Assembly (NCBI RefSeq): GCF_040833985.1
Contig: NZ_CP162139.1
Span: 868,001-932,000, forward strand
Length of the DNA: 64,000 bases
Direction: 5' to 3'
Source of the DNA: Leptospira sp. WS4.C2
Lineage (GTDB): Bacteria > Spirochaetota > Leptospiria > Leptospirales > Leptospiraceae
This document shows, one piece after another, positions 16,987 to 25,837 of the stretch. Position 1 is the stretch's first letter. Each line of letters begins with the position of its first letter. A model generated the notes under the pieces. The model ran no database searches and was not told the DNA's origin. It was given only the letters and a program-made list of their open reading frames with translations. The translations under genes were made by a program, and so were the position numbers.

Positions 16987-17916
16987 TTACTGATTTGCCT
17001 TCATGTTGGAAGCCATATTCAAATAGTAACCTTCTACATCATACCAAAGGCTTCCAGAACGAAGCGTGTTGGATGCTTGTAAGTGGTCTACACCAGTAGT
17101 GAAGATTCCATAAGAAGGTCCCCCTTTCCAAGTTCCCCATTTTTGAGAAGAAAGTGGAACGAGACCATCGTTAGTAGCTCCTTGTCCTTGGAAAAGTCCA
17201 CCAGCAGCACAAGCTGGGTGAAGGATTCCCATCAGAGGGTGTTGGATCAGGTCAGGAAGTGTAATGTAAGATCCGTAAGAGAAATACTTCACTCCAGTTT
17301 TGTTAGGAGTGTAAGAGTTAAAAGAAGTGAGACCTTCTTTTGTTAAAGAAGACAATGCAGCCAAAGCGTTTTGTTGGTTGGTTCCACCATAAACTACTTT
17401 CACAAGAGTTTCTACAACACTTGCCACAAATGGTTGGATCCAACCAGGAAGCACAGTTTTAATAATGTCTGCAATCGGAGATCCGTAGTGCGGAGTATTC
17501 AAAGTGGTAAGAGTTGCTGTGCGTCCAGAAAGTCCTAAATTGGAAACCATATAACGGCTATCGAGTCCACCTTGTGAGTGACCGAGGATGTGAAATTTTC
17601 CAGTGTAGTTTGTGGCAGCTGCGTAAGTAAGGATGGCAGCCTTTAATTCCTGAGCACGCACTTCGTTGGAGTTGGCAGCAGTTTTTCCTGGAGCAAATAC
17701 AGTAGCTCCTTGGCTTCGGAGGTAATCGTCAGATCCACCCCAATAGTTTACGATGCTAATGATTCCACCTGAGTTTTCGCCCCAACCGAAAAGGCCATGA
17801 GAAAGGATGATGGGGTAGGTACCTGCAAGTGGTTTTGAAGAAGAACCGGAACTTGCGAGAACGGGAACCGACAAAGTAACTGTGATAAAAATGGCTAAAA
17901 GACCTTTTCGAATCAT
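16987..17916 (-). CDS. Secreted triacylglycerol lipase (family I)
   Basis: 309 residues from the ATG at 17916, which has AGAGGTGA about 7 nt upstream. A Sec signal peptide (MIRKGLLAIF..., cleavage near ALA-SS at about 20-22) directs export. The alpha/beta-hydrolase signatures are complete: oxyanion segment SHGLFGWG (39-46), nucleophile Ser114 in GHSQGG, Asp250 in NDGLVPLSS and His278 in GVDHLQ. The order and spacing fit Pseudomonas/Burkholderia-type family I lipases that need a foldase, and a foldase-like gene follows. Only one cysteine (236) remains, so no internal disulfide. The divergent TetR gene and two palindromes upstream suggest local control. It is predicted to hydrolyse lipid esters outside the cell. 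Confidence 0.92.
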   Translation of the reverse strand: MIRKGLLAIFITVTLSVPVLASSGSSSKPLAGTYPIILSHGLFGWGENSGGIISIVNYWGGSDDYLRSQGATVFAPGKTAANSNEVRAQELKAAILTYAAATNYTGKFHILGHSQGGLDSRYMVSNLGLSGRTATLTTLNTPHYGSPIADIIKTVLPGWIQPFVASVVETLVKVVYGGTNQQNALAALSSLTKEGLTSFNSYTPNKTGVKYFSYGSYITLPDLIQHPLMGILHPACAAGGLFQGQGATNDGLVPLSSQKWGTWKGGPSYGIFTTGVDHLQASNTLRSGSLWYDVEGYYLNMASNMKANQ

Positions 17917-17959
17917 AAATATTTCACCTCTGAATTTTCTAAGATAAAATTGTGTCAAT

Positions 17960-17977
17960 TTGCCTTATATAAGGCAA
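17960..17977. promoter_or_regulatory. 18-bp perfect palindrome upstream of the lipase
   Basis: TTGCCTTAT followed directly by its complement, 44 nt upstream of the lipase ATG, where promoter elements of the minus-strand gene should lie. This is a good candidate operator for the divergent TetR-family protein. Confidence 0.6.
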
Positions 17978-18024
17978 GGATATTTTCGATACAATTTTGA
18001 AAAAAAACGGTATTTTTGTAATAA

Positions 18025-18038
18025 TTGAACGTGTTCAA
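18025..18038. promoter_or_regulatory. TTGAAC-GT-GTTCAA inverted repeat
   Basis: Six-bp arms with a 2-nt spacer in the lipase/TetR divergent region, 61 nt before the TetR ATG. It is a possible second operator, different in sequence from the palindrome at 17960. Confidence 0.45.
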
Positions 18039-18098
18039 AAATTACTTGTGGTTCGATCCTTTCTCGTTTCCATTTGATGGGAAGTAATCTTCAGTTTT

Positions 18099-18812
18099 AT
18101 GCCAAATACGGTCCCCAAAAAAATATCCAACCAAACATTGAGTAAACGAGAAGTGACAAAGGAGAGGATTTATAATTCTGCAATTACCTTGTTTCGGAAA
18201 GAAGGTTATGAACTCGCTACCATGCGTCGAATTGCAAAAGAGGCTCGAGTTTCTTTAGGCCTTACTTACTATCATTTCAAAACAAAAGAAGAGATCGTTC
18301 TTCATTTTTACAGAGAGTCCCAAATAGAAGTCAAACTACTTGCCTCACAGTTTTCTAAAACTACAAGAGATTTTAAGACCAGACTCAAATTCATTATCTT
18401 AACCCAATTAGAAAGTTTTTCAGAATATAAAATTTTTTTGCAAGTATTAGCAAGGCATGCAGGGGATCCAAGCCATCCCCTCTCACCATTCAGTCCTGAG
18501 AGTACTCTCATTCGAGAAGAAGCTGTGGCTATGATTCGTGAGGCATTAGAAACATCGAATTTGAAAATTCGAGAAGACCTAGCTGTGATTTTACCAGAGT
18601 TATTATGGATGGAACAAATGGGGCTTGTTTACTTTTGGTTGTCTGATTCCTCAAAGTCTTATATTAGTACGAAACTTTTAATGAATGATTCCTTAGAATT
18701 GACATTCAAACTCATCAAACTTTCCAATTTTCCTTTGTTTAAAAATGTGATGGGTCCCATCTTTCGCATGTTTCGATTGGTGAAAGGAAACCCAATTACG
18801 AAAAAACGCTAA
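18099..18812 (+). CDS. TetR-family transcriptional regulator (divergent from lipase)
   Basis: 237 residues. The TetR DNA-binding domain spans about 17-65: KERIYNSAITLFRKEGYELATMRRIAKEARVS..., with the recognition helix reading SLGLTYYHFKTKEEIV. The C-terminal ligand domain is helical and not recognisable. It may sense a fatty acid or another lipid, since it faces a secreted lipase gene across a 182-nt region containing two palindromes, but that is inference. The C terminus is rich in Phe, Met and Lys. The TPM-domain gene follows but seems to have its own promoter. Confidence 0.88.
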   Translation: MPNTVPKKISNQTLSKREVTKERIYNSAITLFRKEGYELATMRRIAKEARVSLGLTYYHFKTKEEIVLHFYRESQIEVKLLASQFSKTTRDFKTRLKFIILTQLESFSEYKIFLQVLARHAGDPSHPLSPFSPESTLIREEAVAMIREALETSNLKIREDLAVILPELLWMEQMGLVYFWLSDSSKSYISTKLLMNDSLELTFKLIKLSNFPLFKNVMGPIFRMFRLVKGNPITKKR

Positions 18813-18820
18813 AACTATAC

Positions 18821-18849
18821 TTGCCAAAGGATAGCAAGTTTGCTAATTT
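18821..18849 (+). promoter_or_regulatory. Candidate promoter of the TPM-domain gene (leaderless)
   Basis: TTGCCA (18821-18826), a 17-nt spacer and TAATTT (18844-18849) form a good sigma-70-like pair. The ATG at 18857 begins 8 nt after the -10 box, just where transcription should start, and no Shine-Dalgarno sequence is present. Confidence 0.55.
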
Positions 18850-18856
18850 CTGTCGC

Positions 18857-20500
18857 ATGAAAATTACCCGAAAGAATTGGATTCACTTTGGATTATTCAT
18901 CAGCTTTTTCTTTCAAGTTTGGATTCTTCCCCTTGCCGCAAGAGATGTGCGAATACTCACAAATCCACTGACTGATGAAGTGGGAATCCTACCCTCTTGG
19001 GAAAGGAACCAAATCACAGAGATTCTTTCGGCGATTGAAACAAAAACATCCGCACAAGTATATGTTTATGTCATCCCGAGTTTGGAAGGGGAAAATCTAG
19101 AAACCTATTCTCTGGCTGTGGCCGAAAATTCGAAGTTAGGACAAAAGGGAAAAGACAATGGAGTATTAGTTTTATTGTCTACGGGGGATCGTAAGGTTCG
19201 TATCGAAGTTGGATATGGACTAGAAGAAACATTAACAGATACTTTGTGCAATCGAATTATTCGTAATGTAATGATTCCTGAATTTAAAAAAGGAGAAATA
19301 CCCCTGGGTTTGGTTTCGGGGATTCAGGCAATTGAATCCATTTTGTATGGAGCGTCTGAATCCAACCCTGCTTTAAATACGGATTATCCTGATGGAATTG
19401 CTGTTGGATTGTCGAGTGACAACACACCCAAAAACATTGGATTTGCCGTTGGAATTTTGGTCCTAGCTCTCATCATTCACTATGTACTAAAAGAAAACAA
19501 AATATACAAAGAGAGAAAATGGATGGGAGTTTTGTATGGTTTATTTGTCCTTTCCATCATTTGGTATTTTTTTCCCGATGCAGTGTTTTATTTATTCTGC
19601 TTTGGAGTTTTTGCAGGCAATTTGTATTTACTCTACGGGCTTTGGTCTCCACTTTCTTATCTTTTTTCCTTTCTTTCCATTTTGTTTTGGATACCGTTTA
19701 TCAATTATACATTCAAAGCAGACTTAAATGTTTTGTTTTGGGTATTTGGAATTATCAGTTTGATTTTATATTCCTTAAAAATTGCCTTGGATGATTCTTT
19801 CATTAAATTTTTCAATGCAATTGCCAAAAAAATAGATTCAACTCCCAAGGGTTTGTTTTTACATATATTTTCTTTTTTGACATTAGGTTTTACGATTCTT
19901 TCCCTTTGGAATGGAGAAAGATTTTTATACATCCTCTTTTACCAAGGATTGATTTTATTTACGATCTATGGTTTAGGAAAAAATTCTTTTGGTTTTACAA
20001 CTTTTCATTATTTTTCTGCGTTTTTCCTTTGGCTTTTTCTCGTAGCTGGATTGTATTTTTTTCGGCCGATTGCCAATGATTCAGTTCCTTCCTTTGATTC
20101 AGAAACTATGATTCTTTGGCTCCAATGGTTTATTTGTTTGGTGTTTGGTTATCTTTTGGCTGTTTCTATAAAAGTTGAATCTTGGAAGTATCGATTTCTC
20201 AAGTATGCTTTGATTGCTGCGGTTTGGACTTCAGGTTTTTCCCTACATTATCTTTTGGGATTCTCAGACAAATGGTCGCCAATGACCTTCGTATTCTCCT
20301 ATGTTTCTCTATTCATTCTGCATTTTCTCTATGTACTTGCCAATGAATCAGGGAGTGGATCTTATTCTTCTTATTCTTCCGGTAGCAGTTCTTCCTCGTC
20401 TTCTTATTCCTCTTCGAGTTACAGTAGTTCGTCTAGTTCCCGTTCGTCGGGAGGGGGAGGTGGTAGTTTTGGCGGTGGAGGTAGTTCGGGAAGTTGGTAA
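18857..20500 (+). CDS. TPM-domain membrane protein with Ser/Gly-rich tail
   Basis: 547 residues from the ATG at 18857. A signal/anchor (about 8-28) precedes a TPM (YgcG-like) domain at about 40-180, with SAQVYVYVIPSL, GQKGKDNGVLVLLS and VRIEVGYGLEETLTD as landmarks. A transmembrane helix near 195 starts a stretch of about ten hydrophobic helices up to residue 495. The last 50 residues are almost entirely Ser, Gly and Tyr, ending in GGGGSSGSW, a tail common in this family. TPM domains are periplasmic and have been linked to phosphatase activity or assembly of membrane complexes; the role here is unknown. An in-frame TTG at 18821 is part of the promoter and is not used. Confidence 0.82.
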   Translation: MKITRKNWIHFGLFISFFFQVWILPLAARDVRILTNPLTDEVGILPSWERNQITEILSAIETKTSAQVYVYVIPSLEGENLETYSLAVAENSKLGQKGKDNGVLVLLSTGDRKVRIEVGYGLEETLTDTLCNRIIRNVMIPEFKKGEIPLGLVSGIQAIESILYGASESNPALNTDYPDGIAVGLSSDNTPKNIGFAVGILVLALIIHYVLKENKIYKERKWMGVLYGLFVLSIIWYFFPDAVFYLFCFGVFAGNLYLLYGLWSPLSYLFSFLSILFWIPFINYTFKADLNVLFWVFGIISLILYSLKIALDDSFIKFFNAIAKKIDSTPKGLFLHIFSFLTLGFTILSLWNGERFLYILFYQGLILFTIYGLGKNSFGFTTFHYFSAFFLWLFLVAGLYFFRPIANDSVPSFDSETMILWLQWFICLVFGYLLAVSIKVESWKYRFLKYALIAAVWTSGFSLHYLLGFSDKWSPMTFVFSYVSLFILHFLYVLANESGSGSYSSYSSGSSSSSSSYSSSSYSSSSSSRSSGGGGGSFGGGGSSGSW

Positions 20501-20595
20501 TCTGAAAATAAGAAAAATAAGATTTTTTTTTATTTGATTCTAGAATTGATTTGGATTGAGTCAGAAATCAAAAGCTAAATTTCTATCTTTTCTGT

Positions 20596-21063
20596 TTAAA
20601 GAATTCGTTTGCGGTAACGGATGTAAAACCTTTCAAAGGAAGATTTGTCCCAAAAACGAATGGCTTCTTCATTTTGTAAGATGGCCCTTAGTTCCATCGC
20701 CGGGATAGATTTTTCTTTGCACCACTGGTCCACATCTTCGAGAAGGGAAGTCATATATCCTTTTTTCTTTTTACCAAGTTTGGTTACGGCAAGATCGATA
20801 AATAGGCTTCTTTCTTCTTCTAAATGGGGTTTTTCTTCGATGCGTCCAATGAGTAAAGAAACAAGTTCAGATTCTTCAAAGAAACCTCTCATATAGACTT
20901 TGCCGGTTCCTATCAGTTTGAAATAAATGTCGGTGAATTTGGTTGCGGCCCTTGGGCGGATACGGAAAAGACCATCTAACTCGAGTTCGTTTACCTTTCG
21001 GTAAAACTGATTTACAAGTTCGATGGTCTGGTTTCTGTCAGATTCGTTTAAGTCTCTTATCAC
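20596..21063 (-). CDS. GNAT-family N-acetyltransferase
   Basis: 155 residues with the GNAT pattern: an N-terminal helix, a central strand (SLFIDLAVTKLGKKKKGY) that ends in the acetyl-CoA pyrophosphate loop, and the C-terminal MELRAILQNEEAIRFWDKSSFERF segment. It transfers an acetyl group from acetyl-CoA to an unknown amine substrate. It starts at GTG 21063, immediately after the TAG of the glycyl-tRNA synthetase gene with no gap, so it is very likely co-translated with it. A protein or tRNA-related substrate is conceivable from context only. Confidence 0.8.
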   Translation of the reverse strand: MIRDLNESDRNQTIELVNQFYRKVNELELDGLFRIRPRAATKFTDIYFKLIGTGKVYMRGFFEESELVSLLIGRIEEKPHLEEERSLFIDLAVTKLGKKKKGYMTSLLEDVDQWCKEKSIPAMELRAILQNEEAIRFWDKSSFERFYIRYRKRIL

Positions 21064-22473
21064 CTAAACCATTCGATTGATGAGATAAGTTTTGAGCTCA
21101 AGTATTGGAATTCTTTCTTGTTTCATCGAATCTCTTTCCCTGATGGTGACTGTTCCATCACTCATGGTATCGTAATCCACTGTGATACAAAACGGAGTTC
21201 CGATTTCGTCATGACGACGGTAACGTTTTCCAATGGCACCACTATCATCATAATCTACATACCAATGGTTACGAAGATCGGTATAAATTTCTTTGGCCTT
21301 GGCATCGAGTCCGTCCTTTTTCATTAAAGGAAAGATTGCCACCTTCATCGGGCTCACTCGTTTCCCAAAACGAAGGACTGTGCGAATTTCATCCTTTTCT
21401 AACTTTTCTTCTTCGTAAGCATCACATAGAACTGCAAGAAAAAGTCGGTTGAGACCCAAGGCCGGTTCTACCACATAAGGAAGGTATTTTTTCTTTTGAT
21501 CCAAATCATGGTATTTTAAATCTTCAGAAGAAAAAGTTTCGTGTTGGGTGAGGTCGTAATCAGTCCTTGAGGCAACACCCCAAAGTTCTCCCCAACCAAA
21601 GGGATATTTGTATTCGATATCGCTTGTGGAATCACTATAAAAAGAAAGTTCTTCCTTTTCATGTTCGCGAACACGAAGGTTTTCTTTTTTTAGTCCCACT
21701 ACATTCACAAGCCAGTCCATGCAGTAGTTCACCCAATAGGTAAACCATTCTTTTTGAGTTCCTGGTTCACAGAAAAACTCCATCTCCATTTGTTCGAATT
21801 CTCGCGTGCGAAAGATAAATTGGCGAGCCATGATTTCGTTTCGAAAGGACTTCCCGATTTGTGCAATCCCAAAGGGAACTTTTTTCCGCGCAATTTGGGT
21901 TACGTTCTTAAAATTGATAAAGATCCCTTGTGCGGTTTCTGGACGAAGGTAAATGTCTGTCGCTCCTTCTTCCGAGGCACCATGGGATGTTTTGAACATC
22001 AAATTGAATTGGCGGGCATCGGTAAAACTTCCCACCGTTCCGCAAGTCGGGCAGGCATAAGCTTTGTCCCGGATGGTATTTGTGAGCTCTTCTAAACTTT
22101 TCCCTGTCGCCGCACCTTCCCCTTCCTTATCTTCTAAGAACTTATCCACGCGGATTCGTGTTTTGCATTTTTTGCAATCCATGAGAGGATCATTGAAGTT
22201 GGAAATATGGCCGGAAGCTTCCCAAACGCGAGGGTGGAGGAGGATGGAGGAATCAAGCCCCAAAACATCGTCCCGTCGATGGACAAAGTATTCCCACCAA
22301 AGTCTTTTTAGATTGTTTAATACTTCGATTCCGTTCGGACCATAGTCAAATGTGTTGGAGAGGCCTCCGTAAATTTCGGATCCGGGGAAAACAAAGCCCC
22401 TTCTTTTGGAGACTGCTACTATGGGTTTGAGCGACTGCTCTTCTTTCTCTTTCGGCTGTGCCATATCCGCCAA
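21064..22473 (-). CDS. glyS: Glycyl-tRNA synthetase (dimeric alpha2 type)
   Basis: Class II aminoacyl-tRNA synthetase charging tRNA-Gly, 469 residues. It is the eukaryote/archaeon/Gram-positive-like single-chain form, not the alpha2beta2 form of Escherichia coli. Visible features are the N-terminal GFVFPGSEIYGG and DYGPNG segments, zinc-type cysteine pairs DCKKCK and ACPTCG, the motif 2 region LRPETAQGIF with FRNEI, and motif 3 near GLNRLFLAVL. A C-terminal anticodon-binding domain begins near residue 370 (VSPMKVAIFPL). The GNAT gene follows with no gap. A second in-frame ATG four codons downstream is an alternative start. Confidence 0.95.
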   Translation of the reverse strand: MADMAQPKEKEEQSLKPIVAVSKRRGFVFPGSEIYGGLSNTFDYGPNGIEVLNNLKRLWWEYFVHRRDDVLGLDSSILLHPRVWEASGHISNFNDPLMDCKKCKTRIRVDKFLEDKEGEGAATGKSLEELTNTIRDKAYACPTCGTVGSFTDARQFNLMFKTSHGASEEGATDIYLRPETAQGIFINFKNVTQIARKKVPFGIAQIGKSFRNEIMARQFIFRTREFEQMEMEFFCEPGTQKEWFTYWVNYCMDWLVNVVGLKKENLRVREHEKEELSFYSDSTSDIEYKYPFGWGELWGVASRTDYDLTQHETFSSEDLKYHDLDQKKKYLPYVVEPALGLNRLFLAVLCDAYEEEKLEKDEIRTVLRFGKRVSPMKVAIFPLMKKDGLDAKAKEIYTDLRNHWYVDYDDSGAIGKRYRRHDEIGTPFCITVDYDTMSDGTVTIRERDSMKQERIPILELKTYLINRMV

Positions 22474-22527
22474 ATTTTTTGTTTTCCATGAAAATTCAAA
22501 GTATTTTCCTTGAGATAAGACTAAAGA

Positions 22528-24336
22528 ATGGATTCGGCAAACGTAAAAACACTCTCTCCCTGGGCTAAAAAATCCTTAACCTTCTTCCTTTGGATGTCCC
22601 CCATGTTTTCCTTGGGACCATTTTTGGCATTTGGTATCCTCTTCGCTTTTCCGGGTGAATTCCGGCTACGCCTTCGTGCCTTGGCAGTCATAGCCGTTTA
22701 TGTTCTCTCTTGGTTTGTATTCTATCCTGTGGAACTTCTCCACAGATCTGGATTGGAATGGGAAGGAGTGATTAACGAATTTCTTGCCAAAGATTCCCGA
22801 AGCCTTCAGTTGAAGTTTGGATTTGTAGTCATTTGTTTTTTATTACTTCTAGTGAACTACATCCACAGCAGAAGCCGTAATCAAAAAAGAGAGACAGTTC
22901 GAAAAACAAAACTCCAAACAGAAAATCCCCATTCCGCAATTCGCACAGAGATGCGAATCCGAGATGCAAAATTTGATACACTTCTTCTTGTATTATTTCT
23001 TGCTCTTCTTCTTAATTTTGGGTTTCAATACTTCTCCGAAAAATTACATCCAAACAAATCGCTTTCGCCTCTTGCCCCACTTGTGGATGTTTATCAATTT
23101 GTATTTAATTATTCTATTTCTCTTTGTATTTTGCTTTTTAGTTTCAATCGAAACAAAATTCCTTCACTCATTGCAAAACCATACCTTCGTTATATGGAAG
23201 GGATTCAGATTCGGGAACGATGGAAGGCAGCTGTTGTTTCACAAAGCCGATTCCCTTTTCGTTTGGAATTGGTAGTAAAAGAAAAGGCAAAATTTAGAGA
23301 TCGAATCCTTCCTGGTTTTGGACATGTTTATGTTTATGAATATTGGCGTGGATTTCCAATTTTATTTTTAACCCTACTTTTGTTTTTGTTTTCTGCAGTC
23401 TGGGTTTTTTCTTACTTAAGCCCCATATTTGGAATTCAATTTTTAGCTGGATTTGGATTAAAACCTGGAGTCCCCGATAAAGATTTTTTTATCTCGGCAC
23501 AAAACGTAGCTTATGCGGCCTTTTCTGTTTTAGCGCTGGTTGGAATTTATTTTTATTCTTCTTACTTACTCGAAAAATCTTTTAGTTTAGAAAACTTAGG
23601 GGTGAAGGAAGATAAAGTTGGTGAGTCAGAACCATTTTTTAAACCGGGTTTGCGCAAAGGATTTCGAAATGTTCTGCCTTTATCCTTACTCTTTCATTTG
23701 ATATTGATTTCTCTTGTTTTTCTAATCCCAATCACCCTCCAACGGAATAAAAAGAAAGACCAGTCTTCCCAAAAAAATGAACATTTCCGTCCAGAAAAAA
23801 TGGAATTCTATTTTATCGATCCGAATGTCCCAGACGATACCAAGGGACTGAATGGTGGAATTGTTACTGGAAATGAAACCGAAAACAAAGAGAAAGGGGA
23901 AAAAATCTCCAACGAAAAAGTAGCGGACAATGGCCCGGTTAAAGGTTATATCAAAAAAATTCGTGGGAAAAAAGTTCCACCAACATACTCTAATTATATC
24001 TCAGCGAAGATGCGGATTCCTGAAAGTTATATGGATTATTGGGCGAAAGCTCCTCATCCTTATTCCTCTGTGGTTGCCTATACCATCACTCAAGAGGGAG
24101 ATGTGATTGATGTGGAACTTGTGGAAGCCTCCGATTATCCTGACCAAGATTTACGAACCTTACAACTTGTAGAGAGTTTGGGTCCACTCATGCCACCACC
24201 GGGAACCAAAAATGACATTCGGGTAACTGAGTTATTCTGGAATGGTCCGATTGACCCTGAATTTGTTCCCACACCTTTACAAAAAGAAATGATCAACTTG
24301 TTTGACGGCCGTTATATGGAAGAGTTGTCAGAATGA
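22528..24336 (+). CDS. Polytopic membrane protein with TonB-like C-terminal domain
   Basis: 602 residues. The first 405 contain seven or so membrane helices (near 15-60, 88-112, 150-170, 185-210, 280-305, 328-350 and 388-405), with charged linkers between. A periplasmic linker rich in Lys, Glu and Asn follows. The last about 100 residues (VVAYTITQEGDVIDVELVEASDYP..., LGPLMPPPG) resemble the C-terminal domain of TonB energy transducers. Ordinary TonB has a single membrane helix, so a polytopic N terminus is unusual. No ExbB/ExbD genes are adjacent. The PrsW-like protease gene overlaps its stop by 4 nt (ATGA), suggesting a functional pair. The function is inferred only from the domain. Confidence 0.65.
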   Translation: MDSANVKTLSPWAKKSLTFFLWMSPMFSLGPFLAFGILFAFPGEFRLRLRALAVIAVYVLSWFVFYPVELLHRSGLEWEGVINEFLAKDSRSLQLKFGFVVICFLLLLVNYIHSRSRNQKRETVRKTKLQTENPHSAIRTEMRIRDAKFDTLLLVLFLALLLNFGFQYFSEKLHPNKSLSPLAPLVDVYQFVFNYSISLCILLFSFNRNKIPSLIAKPYLRYMEGIQIRERWKAAVVSQSRFPFRLELVVKEKAKFRDRILPGFGHVYVYEYWRGFPILFLTLLLFLFSAVWVFSYLSPIFGIQFLAGFGLKPGVPDKDFFISAQNVAYAAFSVLALVGIYFYSSYLLEKSFSLENLGVKEDKVGESEPFFKPGLRKGFRNVLPLSLLFHLILISLVFLIPITLQRNKKKDQSSQKNEHFRPEKMEFYFIDPNVPDDTKGLNGGIVTGNETENKEKGEKISNEKVADNGPVKGYIKKIRGKKVPPTYSNYISAKMRIPESYMDYWAKAPHPYSSVVAYTITQEGDVIDVELVEASDYPDQDLRTLQLVESLGPLMPPPGTKNDIRVTELFWNGPIDPEFVPTPLQKEMINLFDGRYMEELSE

Positions 24337-25106
24337 AAGAAGTTGGTTTTTTTGATTATTTGATTGGATCTTTGACAATTCTTCCTTGGGCTATCGTCAT
24401 TTGGAAGGCGTACAAACCTAAAAAAGGATGGCAGGAAGTTTTAGGAATTCTTTTGGCATTGTTCTTTGGTTGGTTGTCCACAGATCTTATTCTGAGACTC
24501 CACCCCATCCTTTGGCCTGAAACCGATTTTATGCCAAAGAAAAAAATCAGTCTCCTTTCCCAAACAGCTCATCTCGCTTTCATTCAGGCGGGGATCACAG
24601 AAGAAACATTCAAAATATTTTTTATTATGATTTTGTCTTTTGTTCTGGGTTATGATAAAAAAACAAAAACCTTCTCACCTAATGTAGTTTTATTTGGATC
24701 TTTTGTAGCGATGGGATTTTCCTTTATCGAAAACACACATTATATTGCCAGGGAGCCCGACGAAAAAAAGTTAGATCTATTTTTTGCTCGGACAGTTCAC
24801 TCCTCTAACATTCATTTGTTGATCAATCTTTGTTTTTCCATGTTTTTACTGAAGAGCAACGCGAAATTGGAATCTGCCAATAAAAGGTTATACATTGGTT
24901 TTGGTTTCGTTTTGGCAGTATTGCAACACGGGGTTGTTGATTTTCTTTTGATACCTGGATCCACCATTGGGTTATGGATTGCAACTTCCCTATTTGTGGG
25001 AATTTGGGTTTGGGTTGTGAATGATTGGCGAGAACTCATGCAGGTAAGTAAAAAAGATTGCAAAGACGAAACAAAGAATCTTGCGATTGCAGCAAACGGT
25101 GAATGA
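24333..25106 (+). CDS. PrsW-family intramembrane metalloprotease
   Basis: 257 residues with about seven membrane helices. The PrsW metal-site signatures are present: EExxK at 90-94 (ITEETFKI), FIENTHY with Glu133-Asn134, histidines His156 and His161 in the RTVHSSNIH helix and QHGVVDF near 198. PrsW of Bacillus subtilis cleaves the anti-sigma factor RsiW, and other members have unknown substrates. The start overlaps the upstream TonB-like gene by 4 nt, making that protein the obvious candidate partner or substrate. The C-terminal tail is short and charged. Confidence 0.8.
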   Translation: MKEVGFFDYLIGSLTILPWAIVIWKAYKPKKGWQEVLGILLALFFGWLSTDLILRLHPILWPETDFMPKKKISLLSQTAHLAFIQAGITEETFKIFFIMILSFVLGYDKKTKTFSPNVVLFGSFVAMGFSFIENTHYIAREPDEKKLDLFFARTVHSSNIHLLINLCFSMFLLKSNAKLESANKRLYIGFGFVLAVLQHGVVDFLLIPGSTIGLWIATSLFVGIWVWVVNDWRELMQVSKKDCKDETKNLAIAANGE

Positions 25107-25141
25107 TCGATTGATTCCAATGGAGTATAACATGTCGGTAT

Positions 25142-25606
25142 CTACTTTGTAGATAAAAATACCCTAATTCCCGCTTCTGAATATTCTTCCCAATCCATTT
25201 GAAAGGTTCTGATTTTGGGGATTTCTGGATGACTCCAAATTTCTGCCCAAAATTTCGGAACCACTTCTTCGGGAGCCCCTGGTTGGATTTGAAAGTAACG
25301 ACCGATCTGCGGGCTTACCTGGACCTTTTCCATCCCTTCAAGTAATTCTGCGTTTGGTTCCACCGCATAACCTAACAGAAAGTCATAAGCGCCATTTTCA
25401 TCCGATGCATAATTAAAATACACACCAAAGAGTGGATCAAATTTTCTTAAAACTTCCATTTGTTTGGGAATGTCTTCCTTATAAAATCGAGAATACACAG
25501 CAGGAATTTGAATATCGGCATCCCCCGGTGCATTGGAGGTCCGGATGCGAAGTCCCATCACTGTGAAATTTTCCGTTTTTACTAATGGTTCCGTCACTTC
25601 AGACAT
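25142..25606 (-). CDS. GyrI-like / effector-binding domain protein
   Basis: 154 residues comprising only the small-molecule binding fold found in GyrI, SOUL-like and AraC-linked effector domains. Landmarks are FTVMGLRIRTSN, the helix IPKQMEVL, VYFNYASDENGAYDFLLGYAVE and a C-terminal WAEIWSHPEIPKIRTFQMDWEEY. There is no DNA-binding domain, so it probably binds a ligand or a partner protein rather than acting as a regulator itself. It is convergent with the PrsW-like gene and divergent from the first 5S rRNA gene. Confidence 0.75.
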   Translation of the reverse strand: MSEVTEPLVKTENFTVMGLRIRTSNAPGDADIQIPAVYSRFYKEDIPKQMEVLRKFDPLFGVYFNYASDENGAYDFLLGYAVEPNAELLEGMEKVQVSPQIGRYFQIQPGAPEEVVPKFWAEIWSHPEIPKIRTFQMDWEEYSEAGIRVFLSTK

Positions 25607-25659
25607 ATAGAAAAAGTTTCAGTTTCGCAAAAAAACGCAACCTTTTCTTAGTGAAGTGT

Positions 25660-25686
25660 TTGACATACCACACCTCTCTGTACATT
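25660..25686 (+). promoter_or_regulatory. Candidate promoter of 5S rRNA copy A
   Basis: TTGACA (25660-25665) lies 37 nt before the predicted 5S 5' end, with TACATT at 25681-25686 as a weak -10 with a short 15-nt spacer. Copy B has TTGCAA (33471-33476) at exactly the same distance, although the rest of the upstream sequence differs. Confidence 0.5.
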
Positions 25687-25696
25687 TGGTAATTAC

Positions 25697-25814
25697 TCCT
25701 GGTGATTATGGAGAGAAGGCCATACCCGTTCCCATTCCGAACACGGAAGTCAAGCTTCTCATCGCCGATGGTACTATTGGGTTCGCTCAATGGGAGAGTA
25801 GGACATTGCCGGGT
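25697..25814 (+). rRNA. rrf: 5S ribosomal RNA, copy A
   Basis: The conserved 5S core is unmistakable: ACCCGTTCCCATTCCGAACA, then GAAGTCAAG, CGCCGATGGTACT and GAGAGTAGGAC. Terminal helix I forms between CCTGG (25698-25702) and CCGGG (25809-25813), giving a mature RNA of about 116-118 nt. No 16S or 23S gene is adjacent, so it is an isolated rrf gene. It is identical by eye to copy B over the whole gene. Its 3' flank was altered by a 208-nt insertion that repeats the last 23 nt or so of the region. Confidence 0.95.
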
Positions 25815-25837
25815 TAGCACTAATAACTCAATAAAAA

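Noticed and set aside
20340..20500. Ser/Gly-rich repeats as a possible tandem repeat or frameshift artefact
   Set aside because: The tail is in frame, and Ser/Gly-rich ends are normal in TPM-domain proteins.
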